This document shows, piece after piece, positions 8,421 to 18,376 of a stretch of 64,000 nucleotides of DNA; the first letter of the stretch is position 1; the number at the start of each line of letters is the position of its first letter. A model generated the notes under the pieces. The model was given only the letters and a program-made list of their open reading frames with translations, made no database searches and was not told the DNA's origin. Source of the stretch: an uncultured Thalassolituus sp. (GTDB taxonomy: Bacteria > Pseudomonadota > Gammaproteobacteria > Pseudomonadales > Oceanobacteraceae); contig NZ_CATMFB010000003.1 of NCBI RefSeq assembly GCF_950066645.1, positions 1 through 64,000 of the forward strand, written 5' to 3'. The position numbers and the translations under genes are program-made.

Positions 8421-8500
8421 GGACTCCCGCCTTCGCGGGAGTGACAAAGGCTGTCATCCCCGCATACATCCCTGTCATCCCCGCGAAAGCAGGGAGCCAG
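8421..8500. repeat. REP-like inverted repeat element
   Basis: The first unit is a perfect stem, ACTCCCGC-CTTC-GCGGGAGT (8423–8442), followed by GACA. A second unit in the opposite orientation (TGTCATCCCCGCGAAAGCAGGG, split by loop GAAA, 8473–8494) and a partial copy TGTCATCCCCGC (8452–8463) follow. This GTCATCCCCGCGAAAGC type of sequence is a common extragenic palindrome in proteobacteria. It lies between the convergent laoA and the small helical gene, where it may slow or end transcription. Confidence 0.7.
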
Positions 8501-8511
8501 CGCCCTCCCCC

Positions 8512-8946
8512 TCAATCCTTCTGATCAGCAACCGACTCCAACAGTGATCTGAACGCCTCGGGATCTGTCTCTTTCAGGCTGAGCAATCCCTGCTTCAGTG
8601 TTTCTGCCTGACGGATTTTATGTTTATGTTTGGCTGCTTCAATATCGCCAGCCAACGTGCGCAGTTTTTCCACCTCAGGGCTGTCGACATCCCCCAAAGC
8701 CTGTAACAGAGCAGGTATCACCACGCCCAGCTGACGCCCATAGCTGGCGATGTTAGCCACGATGTCCTTCTCGACGTCAGGTTTCCCGGCAAAGTTGATC
8801 TCCAGATTAGGTGAAAGCCAGCTGGTCACCGGGTTAATATCCTGAATGACATCACCGCTCAAAGGCAGCTGAAATGGCGCTCCCAGTGGCATCCACCGGG
8901 TAAGATCGGGGTTAACAAACATCCATGGATTCATAACGGGAAACAT
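8512..8946 (-). CDS. Conserved-looking helical protein of unknown function
   Basis: I do not recognise this 144-residue protein. The start chosen is the ATG at 8946 because an ideal ribosome site AAGGAGGG lies six bases upstream; an in-frame start further upstream (9090) lacks this. The N-terminus has several tryptophans and prolines (MNPWMFVNPDLTRWMP), and the rest is predicted to be mostly helical and charged, ending in acidic and basic repeats. No signal peptide or clear transmembrane span is seen. It faces laoA tail to tail across the repeat element and is divergent from the exported peptidase-like gene at 9107. Confidence 0.6.
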   Translation of the reverse strand: MFPVMNPWMFVNPDLTRWMPLGAPFQLPLSGDVIQDINPVTSWLSPNLEINFAGKPDVEKDIVANIASYGRQLGVVIPALLQALGDVDSPEVEKLRTLAGDIEAAKHKHKIRQAETLKQGLLSLKETDPEAFRSLLESVADQKD

Positions 8947-9106
8947 ACGGTGCCCTCCTTCTGGCTTGCATTTCTCCCACGCTACTCCGGCGACTTCCGG
9001 GATGACAGTGGCAGTCTCCGACAGGTCCGACATTCTCAACAGAGGCTGAACTCCGGTCACGCCACTTTGTCTATACTCAGCAGGTTTCATCTATCGAGTG
9101 GTTTCC

Positions 9107-10339
9107 ATGTTTTCTCTTCAGGCCTCCCGCCTGCTCGTTCTCGCTGGTCTGTTATTTCCTTTGTCGTTTACCTCTGCCACTGAGCTGGGGAATGATGATG
9201 ACATTGCCGAACCTATGGTCGATGTCACCCCGGCCGAAGCTCCCTCAACTCCGGCTCTGCGACCAATGGCACTGCTTGGCTCAGAAGTATTACCCGGCGA
9301 ATTCAGAACTCTGTCATGGAGCCCGGGTCAGTCGTTTCCCAGCATTGATACACCAGTGCCGGTGCTCGTCGCGCGCGGTACAAAGCCTGGCCCTGTGGTC
9401 TGTCTTACTGCGGCGATACACGGCGATGAGCTTAACGGCATTGAGATGGTCAGGCGCCTGATGTTCCAGCTGGACGCCAGTCGCATGAGCGGCAGTGTGA
9501 TCGGTATTCCGATTGTTAATCTGGATGGGTTTCGCCGCGGCAGCCGCTACCTCGCCGACCGTCGTGATCTGAACCGGCACTTTCCTGGCTCTCCGGACGG
9601 CAGTGCGGCGGGGCGTATCGCATTCTCTTTATTCAATGAGGTGATCCGCGATCGCTGCGAGTATCTGGTTGACCTTCATACCGGCTCACTGAAGCGCACT
9701 AACCTGCCTCAGATCCGGGGGGACCTGCGCAATGAAGCTGTTTTCGCCTTCAGTCGTCACTTCGGCGGCATTACCGTACTTCATGGCAGTGGCACACGGG
9801 GGACGCTACGTCGCGCGGCCGTCGATGCGGGAATTCCAGCAATGACCCTGGAAGCGGGTGGGCCGAATGCGCTGGAAGAGAGCGCAGTAGACGGCGGGGT
9901 CAAAGCCCTTGAAACACTGCTCCAGAACCTGGGTATTCAGCCAACATTGCGTTTCTGGGGTTCACCTCAGCCTGTGTTTTATCACTCTGAGTGGGTCCGC
10001 TCCGATCAGGGCGGCATTCTGATGTCAGAAATTGAACTGGGGGACAGTGTCAAAAAAGGCGCTGTACTGGGCCGGGTCGTCGATCCGGTCTCCAACACCG
10101 GAAGTAATATCGTTGCCCCCTTCACCGGTCGGGTGATCGGGATGGCCGTCAATCAGGTTGTGCAGACTGGTTTCGCGGCCTATCACCTCGGAGTCGTAAA
10201 AGAAGCCGAAGAGGTTCAGGAAGAAGCCAAGGTACAGCCCGAGTTGACGGAAGCCAATCCGGTAAATACACCGGTAACAAATTCCGCCGAGTCGGTCGCC
10301 ACCCAAGCCGATACGTCTGAGTGCAGCGCTAATTGTTGA
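9107..10339 (+). CDS. Exported succinylglutamate desuccinylase/aspartoacylase-family zinc enzyme
   Basis: A 410-residue protein of the AstE/aspartoacylase branch of the M14 zinc carboxypeptidases. A signal peptide precedes a low-complexity acidic and proline segment to about residue 55. The zinc ligands are recognisable: H and E in AAIHGDELNG near residue 110, and the third ligand H in YLVDLHTGS near residue 190. An RDLNRHFPG segment typical of the family lies between. The C-terminal third contains a barrel-like region with AKGAVLGRVVDP-type wording (SVKKGAVLGRVVD), as in related putative deacylases. The acidic tail ends in two cysteines. The substrate is unknown; the exported location argues against a pure arginine-catabolic AstE role. 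A GTG at 9098 is an alternative start. Confidence 0.75.
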   Translation: MFSLQASRLLVLAGLLFPLSFTSATELGNDDDIAEPMVDVTPAEAPSTPALRPMALLGSEVLPGEFRTLSWSPGQSFPSIDTPVPVLVARGTKPGPVVCLTAAIHGDELNGIEMVRRLMFQLDASRMSGSVIGIPIVNLDGFRRGSRYLADRRDLNRHFPGSPDGSAAGRIAFSLFNEVIRDRCEYLVDLHTGSLKRTNLPQIRGDLRNEAVFAFSRHFGGITVLHGSGTRGTLRRAAVDAGIPAMTLEAGGPNALEESAVDGGVKALETLLQNLGIQPTLRFWGSPQPVFYHSEWVRSDQGGILMSEIELGDSVKKGAVLGRVVDPVSNTGSNIVAPFTGRVIGMAVNQVVQTGFAAYHLGVVKEAEEVQEEAKVQPELTEANPVNTPVTNSAESVATQADTSECSANC

Positions 10340-10363
10340 GGCCAGAACGAAACGTCTGCTCTG

Positions 10364-11281
10364 TTACCACTCATGTCCTGCGATGACGGTTATCTGTGGA
10401 TTTTTCTCAGCAAAAGTCCGCAGAGCCTCCAGACTGCGCATGGCCTCATTCCGGTCTTCTGCCCAGCCCGGGATAATATTATTGTCAAAGCCGTAGCGGG
10501 TATGACTCGCGTCACCGGTCAGCAGCACCCAGCCTTCCGAACTGTTTATCAGAAATGACAGGTTACCAGCCGTGTGTCCAGGCGTAGCGATAGCAAAAAA
10601 CGTCTGATCACCAAAGACATCAACGACCCGCTCAAATGGTCCCATCGCCCGGCCCGCTGCCATATCCAGCTCTTCTATCTGCACAACGCCATCAAAATGG
10701 TCGTTATACATAATCAGTGGGTAGTCATGAAATGACTCGCCTGCTGTCGCAATGACCCGGGCGCCCTGAGGCATCTCGGGCAGTCCGGAAGTGTGGTCCC
10801 CGTGAATATGAGAAAGAAAAATCAAATTCGGGCTGATGCCAGCCCGTTTAAGTTGTGCACCGATATTCTGTCCGCGCTGCTGTCGGGAATCTTCCACAAT
10901 AAATGGCGCCAGAACTCCCCGGTAACTTCCCTGACCTCCCGACTGAAAACGACGGTCGAGCCCCGTGTCGATCAACACATCACCGTATTGAGGATGATTA
11001 AAGTGAAACGCGAATACCTTCACCCAACGGCTTTTATCTTCGCTTCCCGGGTAAGTCTCCAGATTGTCCAGCACACCTGACACCGGCACTTTTACTTCTC
11101 CGGTATCAAATACTGTCAGTAATACAGATGACGCTCTTTCCCGGATATCAGTCCACCGATAATCCTGAGTCTGTTCCGGTAATGGATAAGCGGTGCGCTC
11201 TGCAGGCTCAGAACACCCCGTCAGCATCAGGCCAAGCAGAACAGCGAAAAATCCCGGGCGTAATAGTGTATTTAAATGCAT
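10364..11281 (-). CDS. Metallo-beta-lactamase-fold lipoprotein (hydrolase)
   Basis: A 305-residue lipoprotein with lipobox LTGC (C23). The metallo-beta-lactamase fold is shown by HIHGDH at 158–163, H236 in TPGHTAGN, D257 in LTGDASH and the terminal H303 in AGHEW. This arrangement is shared by lactonases and related hydrolases, so quorum-quenching lactonase activity is possible, but the substrate cannot be told. The start at 11281 follows the upstream lipoprotein stop by a single base (TAAGATG), so translation is probably coupled; an ATG at 11293 would give a four-residue extension overlapping that gene. No terminator is obvious after it. Confidence 0.75.
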   Translation of the reverse strand: MHLNTLLRPGFFAVLLGLMLTGCSEPAERTAYPLPEQTQDYRWTDIRERASSVLLTVFDTGEVKVPVSGVLDNLETYPGSEDKSRWVKVFAFHFNHPQYGDVLIDTGLDRRFQSGGQGSYRGVLAPFIVEDSRQQRGQNIGAQLKRAGISPNLIFLSHIHGDHTSGLPEMPQGARVIATAGESFHDYPLIMYNDHFDGVVQIEELDMAAGRAMGPFERVVDVFGDQTFFAIATPGHTAGNLSFLINSSEGWVLLTGDASHTRYGFDNNIIPGWAEDRNEAMRSLEALRTFAEKNPQITVIAGHEW

Positions 11282-11282
11282 C

Positions 11283-13409
11283 TTATTTAACATAGGTGGC
11301 CTGCCCATAAATCGGACGATAGTCGGATTCATACCATAACTTGCCATCTTCAAAAAAGAGTGGATCGTACGGCCCGTCACACGCATTTTCACGACTGTAA
11401 GCGGCCATTAAAATGACCTGATCCTGAAGATCAAACAGAGACATTCTCTGAGTAAGGCCGATGATATTCAGAGGATCAGCCTGCAGAGTTTCCTGTGTTT
11501 CTGGCCAATAAAGTACCAGGCTTTTATTTCCTGTGGTTCTGGCATCCCAGAAGGGAATAAAAGGAGCGCCATTCCAGACTGAACTCACAGGATGAGTGAT
11601 TCTTTCATCTAATAAATAGATACTCTGGTCCGGTAAGGTCGTTGCAACATGGCCATCGCCGGTCAGAAAATAGAGATTATTATTCAGAAAGTACGCTTTT
11701 TGTGGCTGATATTCATCGTATTGATTCAGGGGTACCATCTCCCCGTTCTGATTTAACATATACAGGCGTCCGCCCGCCGCCAGATAGGACATACCACCAG
11801 CACCATTTACCGGATAGGACTGCGCTTGAACTAAAGTCACAGCCTGATCCCTGCCCACCAACCATAAGCCCTCGTGTGAACCGAAACGGATATAGAAGCT
11901 GCCGTCATCAGGCCCGCGATGTACGAATGTGGGCGAAGTTACCTGTACGGGAAAATCGACCACATATTCCTGCGAATTCCCTGAGTCTCTGTCGTATATC
12001 CAGATTTCCTGAGCGCCTTCAGAGACATAAAGGAGTCGGGAATCACCTATCAGAAAAAGATCTTCTTCAGCGACTGTATCGTTAAGATAAACCCCCAAAT
12101 TTCCCAGATAAACAGCGGCAGGGCTACTGCTTTTCTGCCATATCTCTCTGGCGCCAGTGACCATATTTCTGGCGAGGAAAAAAAGATCATCGTCACCGCT
12201 GGATACCCACGACTGCAGCGAGCGCACCTGTCCGTCATCCGAATTTAAAAAAGGCGTAGACGTCCGGGAACCCAGATCATGCATCATCACAGCACCGTCG
12301 TCTGCATAGCTCAGGATCTGATCTTGAAACGCTGGTGCCCCGGTAATAACGCGTGGTATCCGCAGCTTTTCACCACTATCACGTATCAGGTACAGATCCG
12401 TCAGCTCTGTCTGCGACTCATTCTCCAGGTAAAACCCGATACCCGACGAATAATTCAGGACATCTGCCGACTGCAGGCGGGCGGGTAACGAAATATTTTC
12501 TACGGTGCCGTCAGTCAACTGGTAACGCCCGGCACTACCATCGCCATCCGTAAAATAGAGGGTCCCGGAGCGCTCACTGGCGGCACGGACATCACTGATA
12601 CCGGTATCCAGAAACTCAGGAGTACTGCCATTCAGGTCCAGCCGGACCAGCGCTTGTTTATAAAAGCGCTCAGGAAACTCAGAGCGACCGCCAAAGCAGG
12701 CTGCCATTTCATAGCCGGCATTCGTATGCCGGAGCGCATAGCCCTGAGCGCCACCTTCAACACGGTTACGCGCCTGCACGCTGTTCTGCCCGAGTGACAC
12801 ATTCACATCGGCGAGATGACTCTGCCAGAAACCGTCAATCGTATCGTCATGCTCAGACTCAAGCGCGGCGAAGACCAGTTTATTGCTCTTGCAGTGTACG
12901 GGTTGAGTTGTGGTTTTCGTCGGCATCGGCGCCGGATCGTAGCGCGCCCTCAGGTTGTAATACCACTCTGCCGTACCGTATCCCAGAGGACTCTCCTCTG
13001 GCCGGGTAGACAGGGTCATGGTTAATGTCCCTTCGTCCTCATTTACCGACCAGAGACCCGCCCGGTAACTGTAACCATCCCCTCCACCCAACAACTCGAA
13101 ATACAACTCGTAGGCATCGCCGATCCATCCGATGTCTTCCAGTATCGGAATGTTGTTGTCAGTAAAGAGATCATCCCAGTTATTGGCATCCACCCGTGCA
13201 GTCTGATCAATGGTGCCATCGCTGTTGAAGCGGTACATGGAATAAAAGTAATCCGTCGTACCGTCATTGGTGTTTACCAGACTGATATCATGGTGCCATT
13301 CACCTTCAACACATTCCGCGAGAGAGGCTGGCTCAGCTTCGTCGATCCCCCCGCACGCAGACATAAGAAAAGCAGGCAGGAATATAAAAACGGTATACGA
13401 CCGGTTCAT
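11283..13409 (-). CDS. Large lipoprotein of unknown function
   Basis: I do not recognise this 708-residue protein. It starts with a lipoprotein signal (lipobox MSAC, C19, followed by GG). The body consists of many short beta-type stretches with repeated aspartate-, glycine- and aromatic-containing turns, such as FTDGDGSAGRYQLTDG and YFLTGDGHVA, which would suit a beta-propeller. An N-terminal segment to about residue 160 looks like a separate beta domain. Sampled 60-base lines at 11641, 11701 and 12061 have 24, 25 and 26 G+C, clearly below the neighbourhood, so recent acquisition is possible. It is directly followed by the metallo-beta-lactamase lipoprotein, and the two probably form an operon. 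Confidence 0.65.
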   Translation of the reverse strand: MNRSYTVFIFLPAFLMSACGGIDEAEPASLAECVEGEWHHDISLVNTNDGTTDYFYSMYRFNSDGTIDQTARVDANNWDDLFTDNNIPILEDIGWIGDAYELYFELLGGGDGYSYRAGLWSVNEDEGTLTMTLSTRPEESPLGYGTAEWYYNLRARYDPAPMPTKTTTQPVHCKSNKLVFAALESEHDDTIDGFWQSHLADVNVSLGQNSVQARNRVEGGAQGYALRHTNAGYEMAACFGGRSEFPERFYKQALVRLDLNGSTPEFLDTGISDVRAASERSGTLYFTDGDGSAGRYQLTDGTVENISLPARLQSADVLNYSSGIGFYLENESQTELTDLYLIRDSGEKLRIPRVITGAPAFQDQILSYADDGAVMMHDLGSRTSTPFLNSDDGQVRSLQSWVSSGDDDLFFLARNMVTGAREIWQKSSSPAAVYLGNLGVYLNDTVAEEDLFLIGDSRLLYVSEGAQEIWIYDRDSGNSQEYVVDFPVQVTSPTFVHRGPDDGSFYIRFGSHEGLWLVGRDQAVTLVQAQSYPVNGAGGMSYLAAGGRLYMLNQNGEMVPLNQYDEYQPQKAYFLNNNLYFLTGDGHVATTLPDQSIYLLDERITHPVSSVWNGAPFIPFWDARTTGNKSLVLYWPETQETLQADPLNIIGLTQRMSLFDLQDQVILMAAYSRENACDGPYDPLFFEDGKLWYESDYRPIYGQATYVK

Positions 13410-13516
13410 GATGGGATCATCCTTGATTAACAGGGCCCCAGCTTAACCACCTGACGCCAGTCGCGGTAGGAAGATTCAGGTCAGTAATTAATCACCCTGA
13501 GTTGTTCATAGCATAG

Positions 13517-14349
<833 letters not shown>

Positions 14350-14392
14350 TTCTTCTCTGCGGGTTGCGTCAGGCAGCCCGGCAGACGACACT

Positions 14393-14421
14393 AAGGCCTC
14401 CCTTACCCGGAGGTCTTTTTT
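14393..14421 (+). terminator. Terminator or attenuator hairpin overlapping the ggt ribosome site
   Basis: A nine-pair stem (AAGGCCTCC at 14393–14401 with GGAGGTCTT at 14409–14417, including one G·U pair) closes a seven-base loop and runs into six T residues ending at 14421. The ggt ATG follows at once at 14422, and the only good ribosome site, GGAGG (14409–14413), lies in the 3' arm. The element can therefore end the coaD-fdx transcript and also hide the ggt start in read-through RNA. Confidence 0.7.
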
Positions 14422-16110
14422 ATGCGTCGCGTTCTGGCAGTTTCTGCCGTATTTCTCTTCCTGTTGACGGCCTGCACCACGCAGGAGCCAAAACCCGCCG
14501 GGTTTAAAGGCACCGCCGCTATTGCCAGTGCACACCCTCTCGCAACCGAAGCCGGAATGCGGATACTCGAACAAGGCGGTAACGCTTTTGACGCGGCCAT
14601 TGCCGTCGCTGCCAGTCTGGGCGTGGTCGAGCCATACAGTGCAGGCATTGGTGGGGGTGGTTTCTGGCTGCTGTATGACGCAGAACAGAAACGCTATCAC
14701 TTCGTTGATGCCCGCGAGACTGCGCCGGGATCATTTCATCGCGACTACTATCTGAATGAAGACGGCAGTGTAAACCGCGACAAAGCGGTGAATGGCCCGA
14801 CAGCAGGAGGCATCCCCGGGCAGCCAGCTGCTTTTGCGTATCTGGCAGAGCATTACGGCCGCCTGCCTCTGACAGAGTCTCTGAAAGACGCCATTCATCA
14901 GGCCAGAAATGGTTTCGAGATCGACGAACATTATCAGATGCTGATGGGATTCCGTTTTAACGCAATAAAACGCTATGCGGAATCAGCGGAGATCTTTCTC
15001 GACGATATGCAGGTCCCCGGACGCGGCTTTCTCCTGAAGCAGCCAGATCTGGCGGACACTCTGGCGACACTGGCCAATGACGGCTTTGATGGGTTCTACC
15101 GTGGCCCTCTGGCGAGCCGTATGGTCGATGAAGTGAATAAAGCAGGCGGGGACTGGACGCTCGAAGATCTTGCCGGCTACGAAGTAAAAGAGCGTGAACC
15201 GGTACGTATCCGGATAGGTGATACCGAACTCATCAGTGCGCCTCCGCCGTCATCCGGCGGCATTGCAATCGCGCAGATGCTGAAAATGCTGGAGCATTTC
15301 GACTGGCAGACGATGAATCAGACGGACCAGCTGCACCTGCTGACCGAAGTCATGCGCCGCGCATATCGTGATCGGGCCGAGTTTCTGGGCGACCCGGATT
15401 TCGTGGATGTTCCGGTCGCGTCGCTGATCAGCGACCAGAGAAATCAGGACTGGGCATCCGATATTGATATGGCAAGGGCGACCCCAAGTATCGACCTCAA
15501 AGGCCCCAAGAATATTCAGGAAGGCTTCCATACCACGCACTTATCTGTAGTCGATGCGGACGGTAACCGTGTTTCTGCAACGCTCAGCATCAACCTGCCG
15601 TTTGGTTCAGCGTTTACTATCCCGGGCACGGGCGTACTCCTGAATAACGAAATGGACGATTTTTCGGCTAAGCCGGGTGAGCCCAACGCCTATGGTCTGG
15701 TTGGCAATGAGGCAAACGCCATCGCTGCAGGTAAGCGCCCACTGTCATCAATGAGCCCATCCATGCTCGAGTCACCAGACAGCATTGCAATTTTAGGTAC
15801 GCCTGGCGGCAGTCGTATCATCAGCATGGTATTCCTCGGTGCGCTGGAATATCTGCAGGGCAAACCTGTGGAAGACTGGGTCACCCGCGCGCGGATTCAC
15901 CATCAGTACCTGCCTGACGCCATACAACATGAGCCAGGGGTAATTCCCTCAAGGGTCATGGACGCGCTGGAAGCCAGGGGGCACACCTTCAAAGACGTCG
16001 GTCGTCAGTACGGTAATATGCAGGCCATCCTGATCGACAAAACCAGTGGAGAAGTCACCGCCGCGGCAGATCCGCGGGGAATAGGCGCAGCAAGCGTCGT
16101 GACACACTGA
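14422..16110 (+). CDS. ggt: Gamma-glutamyltranspeptidase (lipoprotein form)
   Basis: Gamma-glutamyltranspeptidase cleaves the gamma-glutamyl bond of glutathione in the periplasm and is made as a precursor that cuts itself. The 562-residue protein has a lipobox LTAC (C18), so it is predicted to be lipid-anchored. The self-cleavage site and nucleophile threonine lie in GFHTTHLSVVD (T371), and the small-subunit substrate pocket includes PLSSMSPSM and GTPGGSRI. The N-terminal block ASAHPLATEAGMRILEQGGNAFDAAIA is characteristic. It is followed 8 bp later by the ElyC-like gene, suggesting an operon. Confidence 0.93.
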   Translation: MRRVLAVSAVFLFLLTACTTQEPKPAGFKGTAAIASAHPLATEAGMRILEQGGNAFDAAIAVAASLGVVEPYSAGIGGGGFWLLYDAEQKRYHFVDARETAPGSFHRDYYLNEDGSVNRDKAVNGPTAGGIPGQPAAFAYLAEHYGRLPLTESLKDAIHQARNGFEIDEHYQMLMGFRFNAIKRYAESAEIFLDDMQVPGRGFLLKQPDLADTLATLANDGFDGFYRGPLASRMVDEVNKAGGDWTLEDLAGYEVKEREPVRIRIGDTELISAPPPSSGGIAIAQMLKMLEHFDWQTMNQTDQLHLLTEVMRRAYRDRAEFLGDPDFVDVPVASLISDQRNQDWASDIDMARATPSIDLKGPKNIQEGFHTTHLSVVDADGNRVSATLSINLPFGSAFTIPGTGVLLNNEMDDFSAKPGEPNAYGLVGNEANAIAAGKRPLSSMSPSMLESPDSIAILGTPGGSRIISMVFLGALEYLQGKPVEDWVTRARIHHQYLPDAIQHEPGVIPSRVMDALEARGHTFKDVGRQYGNMQAILIDKTSGEVTAAADPRGIGAASVVTH

Positions 16111-16118
16111 GGCCTGCG

Positions 16119-16877
16119 ATGGAATCCTTCAGTGTTGGCTTTCTGCTGAAAAAACTGATCGGTACGGCATTGATGCCGATCCCTGTCACTCTGGTCCTGA
16201 TGCTGTTCGCGTTCTGGTGGCTGAAGCGGGCGCCTGTCAGGTCACGCCTGTGTCTGGTACTGGCAATGCTGATTCTGGGGCTGAGCAGCTGGCATCCGGT
16301 GGCTGACCGCCTCATCAGGCCTCTTGAAGACAGCTACAGCCTCTTCGACATTCAGCAGCCGGTGAAAGCGGTCGTCGTGCTCGGCAGCGCCAGTCACATC
16401 GCGCCGGAAGGCAGCCCTGCCATTATGAACCTTGGCAGTTCGGCGGTGTTCAGACTTGAAGAAGGACTGAGAATTCTCCGGGCAAACCCCGAGGCAACAC
16501 TGATTGTCAGTGGTTATGCCGGCATTGGCGGCGGAACGCCCCATGCCGAGATCCTGAAACAGGCTGCCGTTGAACTGGGAACAGACCCACTGCGCATACT
16601 GGCCTTTCCTTCAGCGGTTGATACTGAACACGAAGCTGAGCTGATCGCGCCTCTGCTTGAGGGCATCCCGTTTGCACTGGTGACTGAAGCGTCTCATATG
16701 GGGCGGGCGATGGAGTTCTTCCGCCGGCAGGGGCTTGAGCCCATTCCGGCTCCGGCAACCCATACTGGCGGATACGGAGAGGATCGTCGCATCGACTCAC
16801 GCGCAACCTACAAAACCGAGCGGGCTATTTACGAAAGCCTCGGGCGGGCGTGGCAATGGCTGAAGGGGATTATCTGA
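16119..16877 (+). CDS. ElyC/YdcF-type DUF218 membrane protein
   Basis: A 252-residue DUF218 protein with two N-terminal membrane segments (about residues 15–30 and 40–55) and a periplasmic alpha/beta domain. The family motif VVVLGSA (about residue 88) and the later block EATLIVSGYAG are clear. Length and topology match ElyC, an inner-membrane factor needed for peptidoglycan and envelope integrity in E. coli, rather than the shorter SanA or YdcF. The biochemical reaction is not known. It is probably cotranscribed with ggt. Confidence 0.75.
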   Translation: MESFSVGFLLKKLIGTALMPIPVTLVLMLFAFWWLKRAPVRSRLCLVLAMLILGLSSWHPVADRLIRPLEDSYSLFDIQQPVKAVVVLGSASHIAPEGSPAIMNLGSSAVFRLEEGLRILRANPEATLIVSGYAGIGGGTPHAEILKQAAVELGTDPLRILAFPSAVDTEHEAELIAPLLEGIPFALVTEASHMGRAMEFFRRQGLEPIPAPATHTGGYGEDRRIDSRATYKTERAIYESLGRAWQWLKGII

Positions 16878-16880
16878 GCT

Positions 16881-17381
16881 TCAGACCACCAGCGTCTGAG
16901 TGGCCCGGTACGTCTGCTGAATCAGCCAGGCATCGTTACTCGCCCGGTGACGCACCAGCTCAGCCTGCCGGGTCAGGTTCTCTTTCGTCTCTGACCAGAG
17001 CGTCATCTGATGTTCAGAGAGGATCAGCTCCAGCGGGCTGACCTGAAAATTCATGTTCATGCCCGCCGCATGAAACAGGGTGATCAACCAGGGTTTATCG
17101 ACGACCCAGCCATCACTGTATACCGTCTTACCGGCCAGCAGGTTATTCAGAGTCGCTGCAACCTCCTGCACGGTGCGGCCATGCTCATGCAGCATGGCGC
17201 GGGTAATATTGTGTACGCCCTGAGCACTTTCGTCCCAGTGATCCCAGTCACCGGTGGGCTGAATCAGGGTACAGAAGCGCTTCCCATCCTCGAAGGCCAG
17301 CCCGACCTCAATAGGGTAACTCTGTGGCCCGAAACCGGACGCTTCGACATCAATAATGATAGGACGATGGTGGTGCGGCAC
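16881..17381 (-). CDS. DEDDh 3'-5' exonuclease-like protein
   Basis: A 166-residue RNase T/DnaQ-fold exonuclease. Acidic residues follow the DEDDh pattern: D and E in IIIDVEASGFG at the N-terminus, D in VYSDGWVVDK in the middle, and the H-x4-D pair in RHRASNDAW near the C-terminus. It is shorter than DnaQ and has no other domain. Trimming of RNA or DNA ends is expected; the substrate is not determined. It faces the ElyC-like gene with 3 bp between stops. Confidence 0.75.
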   Translation of the reverse strand: MPHHHRPIIIDVEASGFGPQSYPIEVGLAFEDGKRFCTLIQPTGDWDHWDESAQGVHNITRAMLHEHGRTVQEVAATLNNLLAGKTVYSDGWVVDKPWLITLFHAAGMNMNFQVSPLELILSEHQMTLWSETKENLTRQAELVRHRASNDAWLIQQTYRATQTLVV

Positions 17382-17447
17382 CTTTAATTACCCCGTTATA
17401 CTTGTTGTTATTGATCTGAGGGGCCACAGCCCCGTATCACAGCTTAA

Positions 17448-18257
17448 TTAACGCTGACATGTCGGGCAGTAGACCGTCGCCCTCTGCCCCTGACGTATCT
17501 CCTTCAGTGCCGTCTGGCAGATCTTGCAGGCTTCACCACCCCGGCCATAAACATACAACTGCTGTGCAAAATAGCCGGGCTTGCCATCACCACCAACAAA
17601 ATCCCGCAGAGTCGTTCCCCCCTGCTCAATCGCAGCACCAAGTACCTGCCTGATGGTTTCCGTCAGTCGCTGGTAGCGGGCCTTGCTGATCCTGCCTGCT
17701 GGCGTCTGCGGCCGGATCCCTGCGAGAAAGAGACTTTCATTAGCATAGATGTTGCCAACACCCACGACCACCCGACCGTCCATAATGTACGTTTTGACCG
17801 CCTGAGATTTCCCCCGACTGCGGTCATACAGGTGCTGGTCGCTGAATTCGTCAGATAAGGGTTCTGGCCCCAGGTGGTCCAGATGTGGACTGTCCTCGCC
17901 CGGCGCCACCCAGAGAAGCGCCCCAAACCGTCTTGGGTCGTGGTAACGCAGAATTTTGCCGTTACTCAGATGCCAGTCGATGTGGTCGTGTTTCCTGGGC
18001 GGTTCGGATGGCTCAACCAGCCGTAATGATCCTGACATGCCAAGGTGCCAGATGGCGGTCCCTGTCGCAGCTTCCACCAGAATATATTTCGATCGGCGGG
18101 TCAGCCCCGTGACCTGCTGCCCCACCAGCTTCTGAACGTCATCCTCCACGGGCCAACGCAACGTCGGCTGACGGACGTCGATACGGGTGATGGTCTGGTG
18201 CATCAGATACGGGCTGATACCGCGCAGGGTCGTTTCTACTTCGGGTAGCTCTGGCAT
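17448..18257 (-). CDS. mutM: Formamidopyrimidine-DNA glycosylase MutM (Fpg)
   Basis: MutM removes 8-oxoguanine and formamidopyrimidines from DNA and nicks the abasic site. The 269-residue protein begins with the catalytic MPELPEVE (P1 and E2 after methionine removal), has K57-region RRSKYIL, the NIYANES block near residue 168 and a C-terminal zinc finger with cysteines in [24 protein letters not shown]. All expected residues are present. It lies next to the exonuclease on the same strand with a 66-bp gap. Confidence 0.97.
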   Translation of the reverse strand: MPELPEVETTLRGISPYLMHQTITRIDVRQPTLRWPVEDDVQKLVGQQVTGLTRRSKYILVEAATGTAIWHLGMSGSLRLVEPSEPPRKHDHIDWHLSNGKILRYHDPRRFGALLWVAPGEDSPHLDHLGPEPLSDEFSDQHLYDRSRGKSQAVKTYIMDGRVVVGVGNIYANESLFLAGIRPQTPAGRISKARYQRLTETIRQVLGAAIEQGGTTLRDFVGGDGKPGYFAQQLYVYGRGGEACKICQTALKEIRQGQRATVYCPTCQR

Positions 18258-18330
18258 TAGTGAACTCGGAAGATCAGTGATGGTTCAGTCTGCATTCTAA
18301 CCTGCCTGGCACCTGAGCCAGACTTGCGGC

Positions 18331-18358
18331 AAAAAAAAACCCGGCCAGAGCCGGGTTT
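18331..18358 (-). terminator. Rho-independent terminator of rpmB-rpmG
   Basis: The arms AAACCCGGC (18337–18345) and GCCGGGTTT (18350–18358) form a nine-pair stem around CAGA. Read on the minus strand, the stem is followed by a nine-base T run (complement of A18331–18339). It lies 18 bp past the rpmG stop. Confidence 0.9.
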
Positions 18359-18376
18359 CTTCAGGAAAACGATCAA

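Noticed and set aside
17420..17434. Hairpin GGGGC-CACA-GCCCC as a terminator of mutM
   Set aside because: Only five pairs and no T run on either strand.
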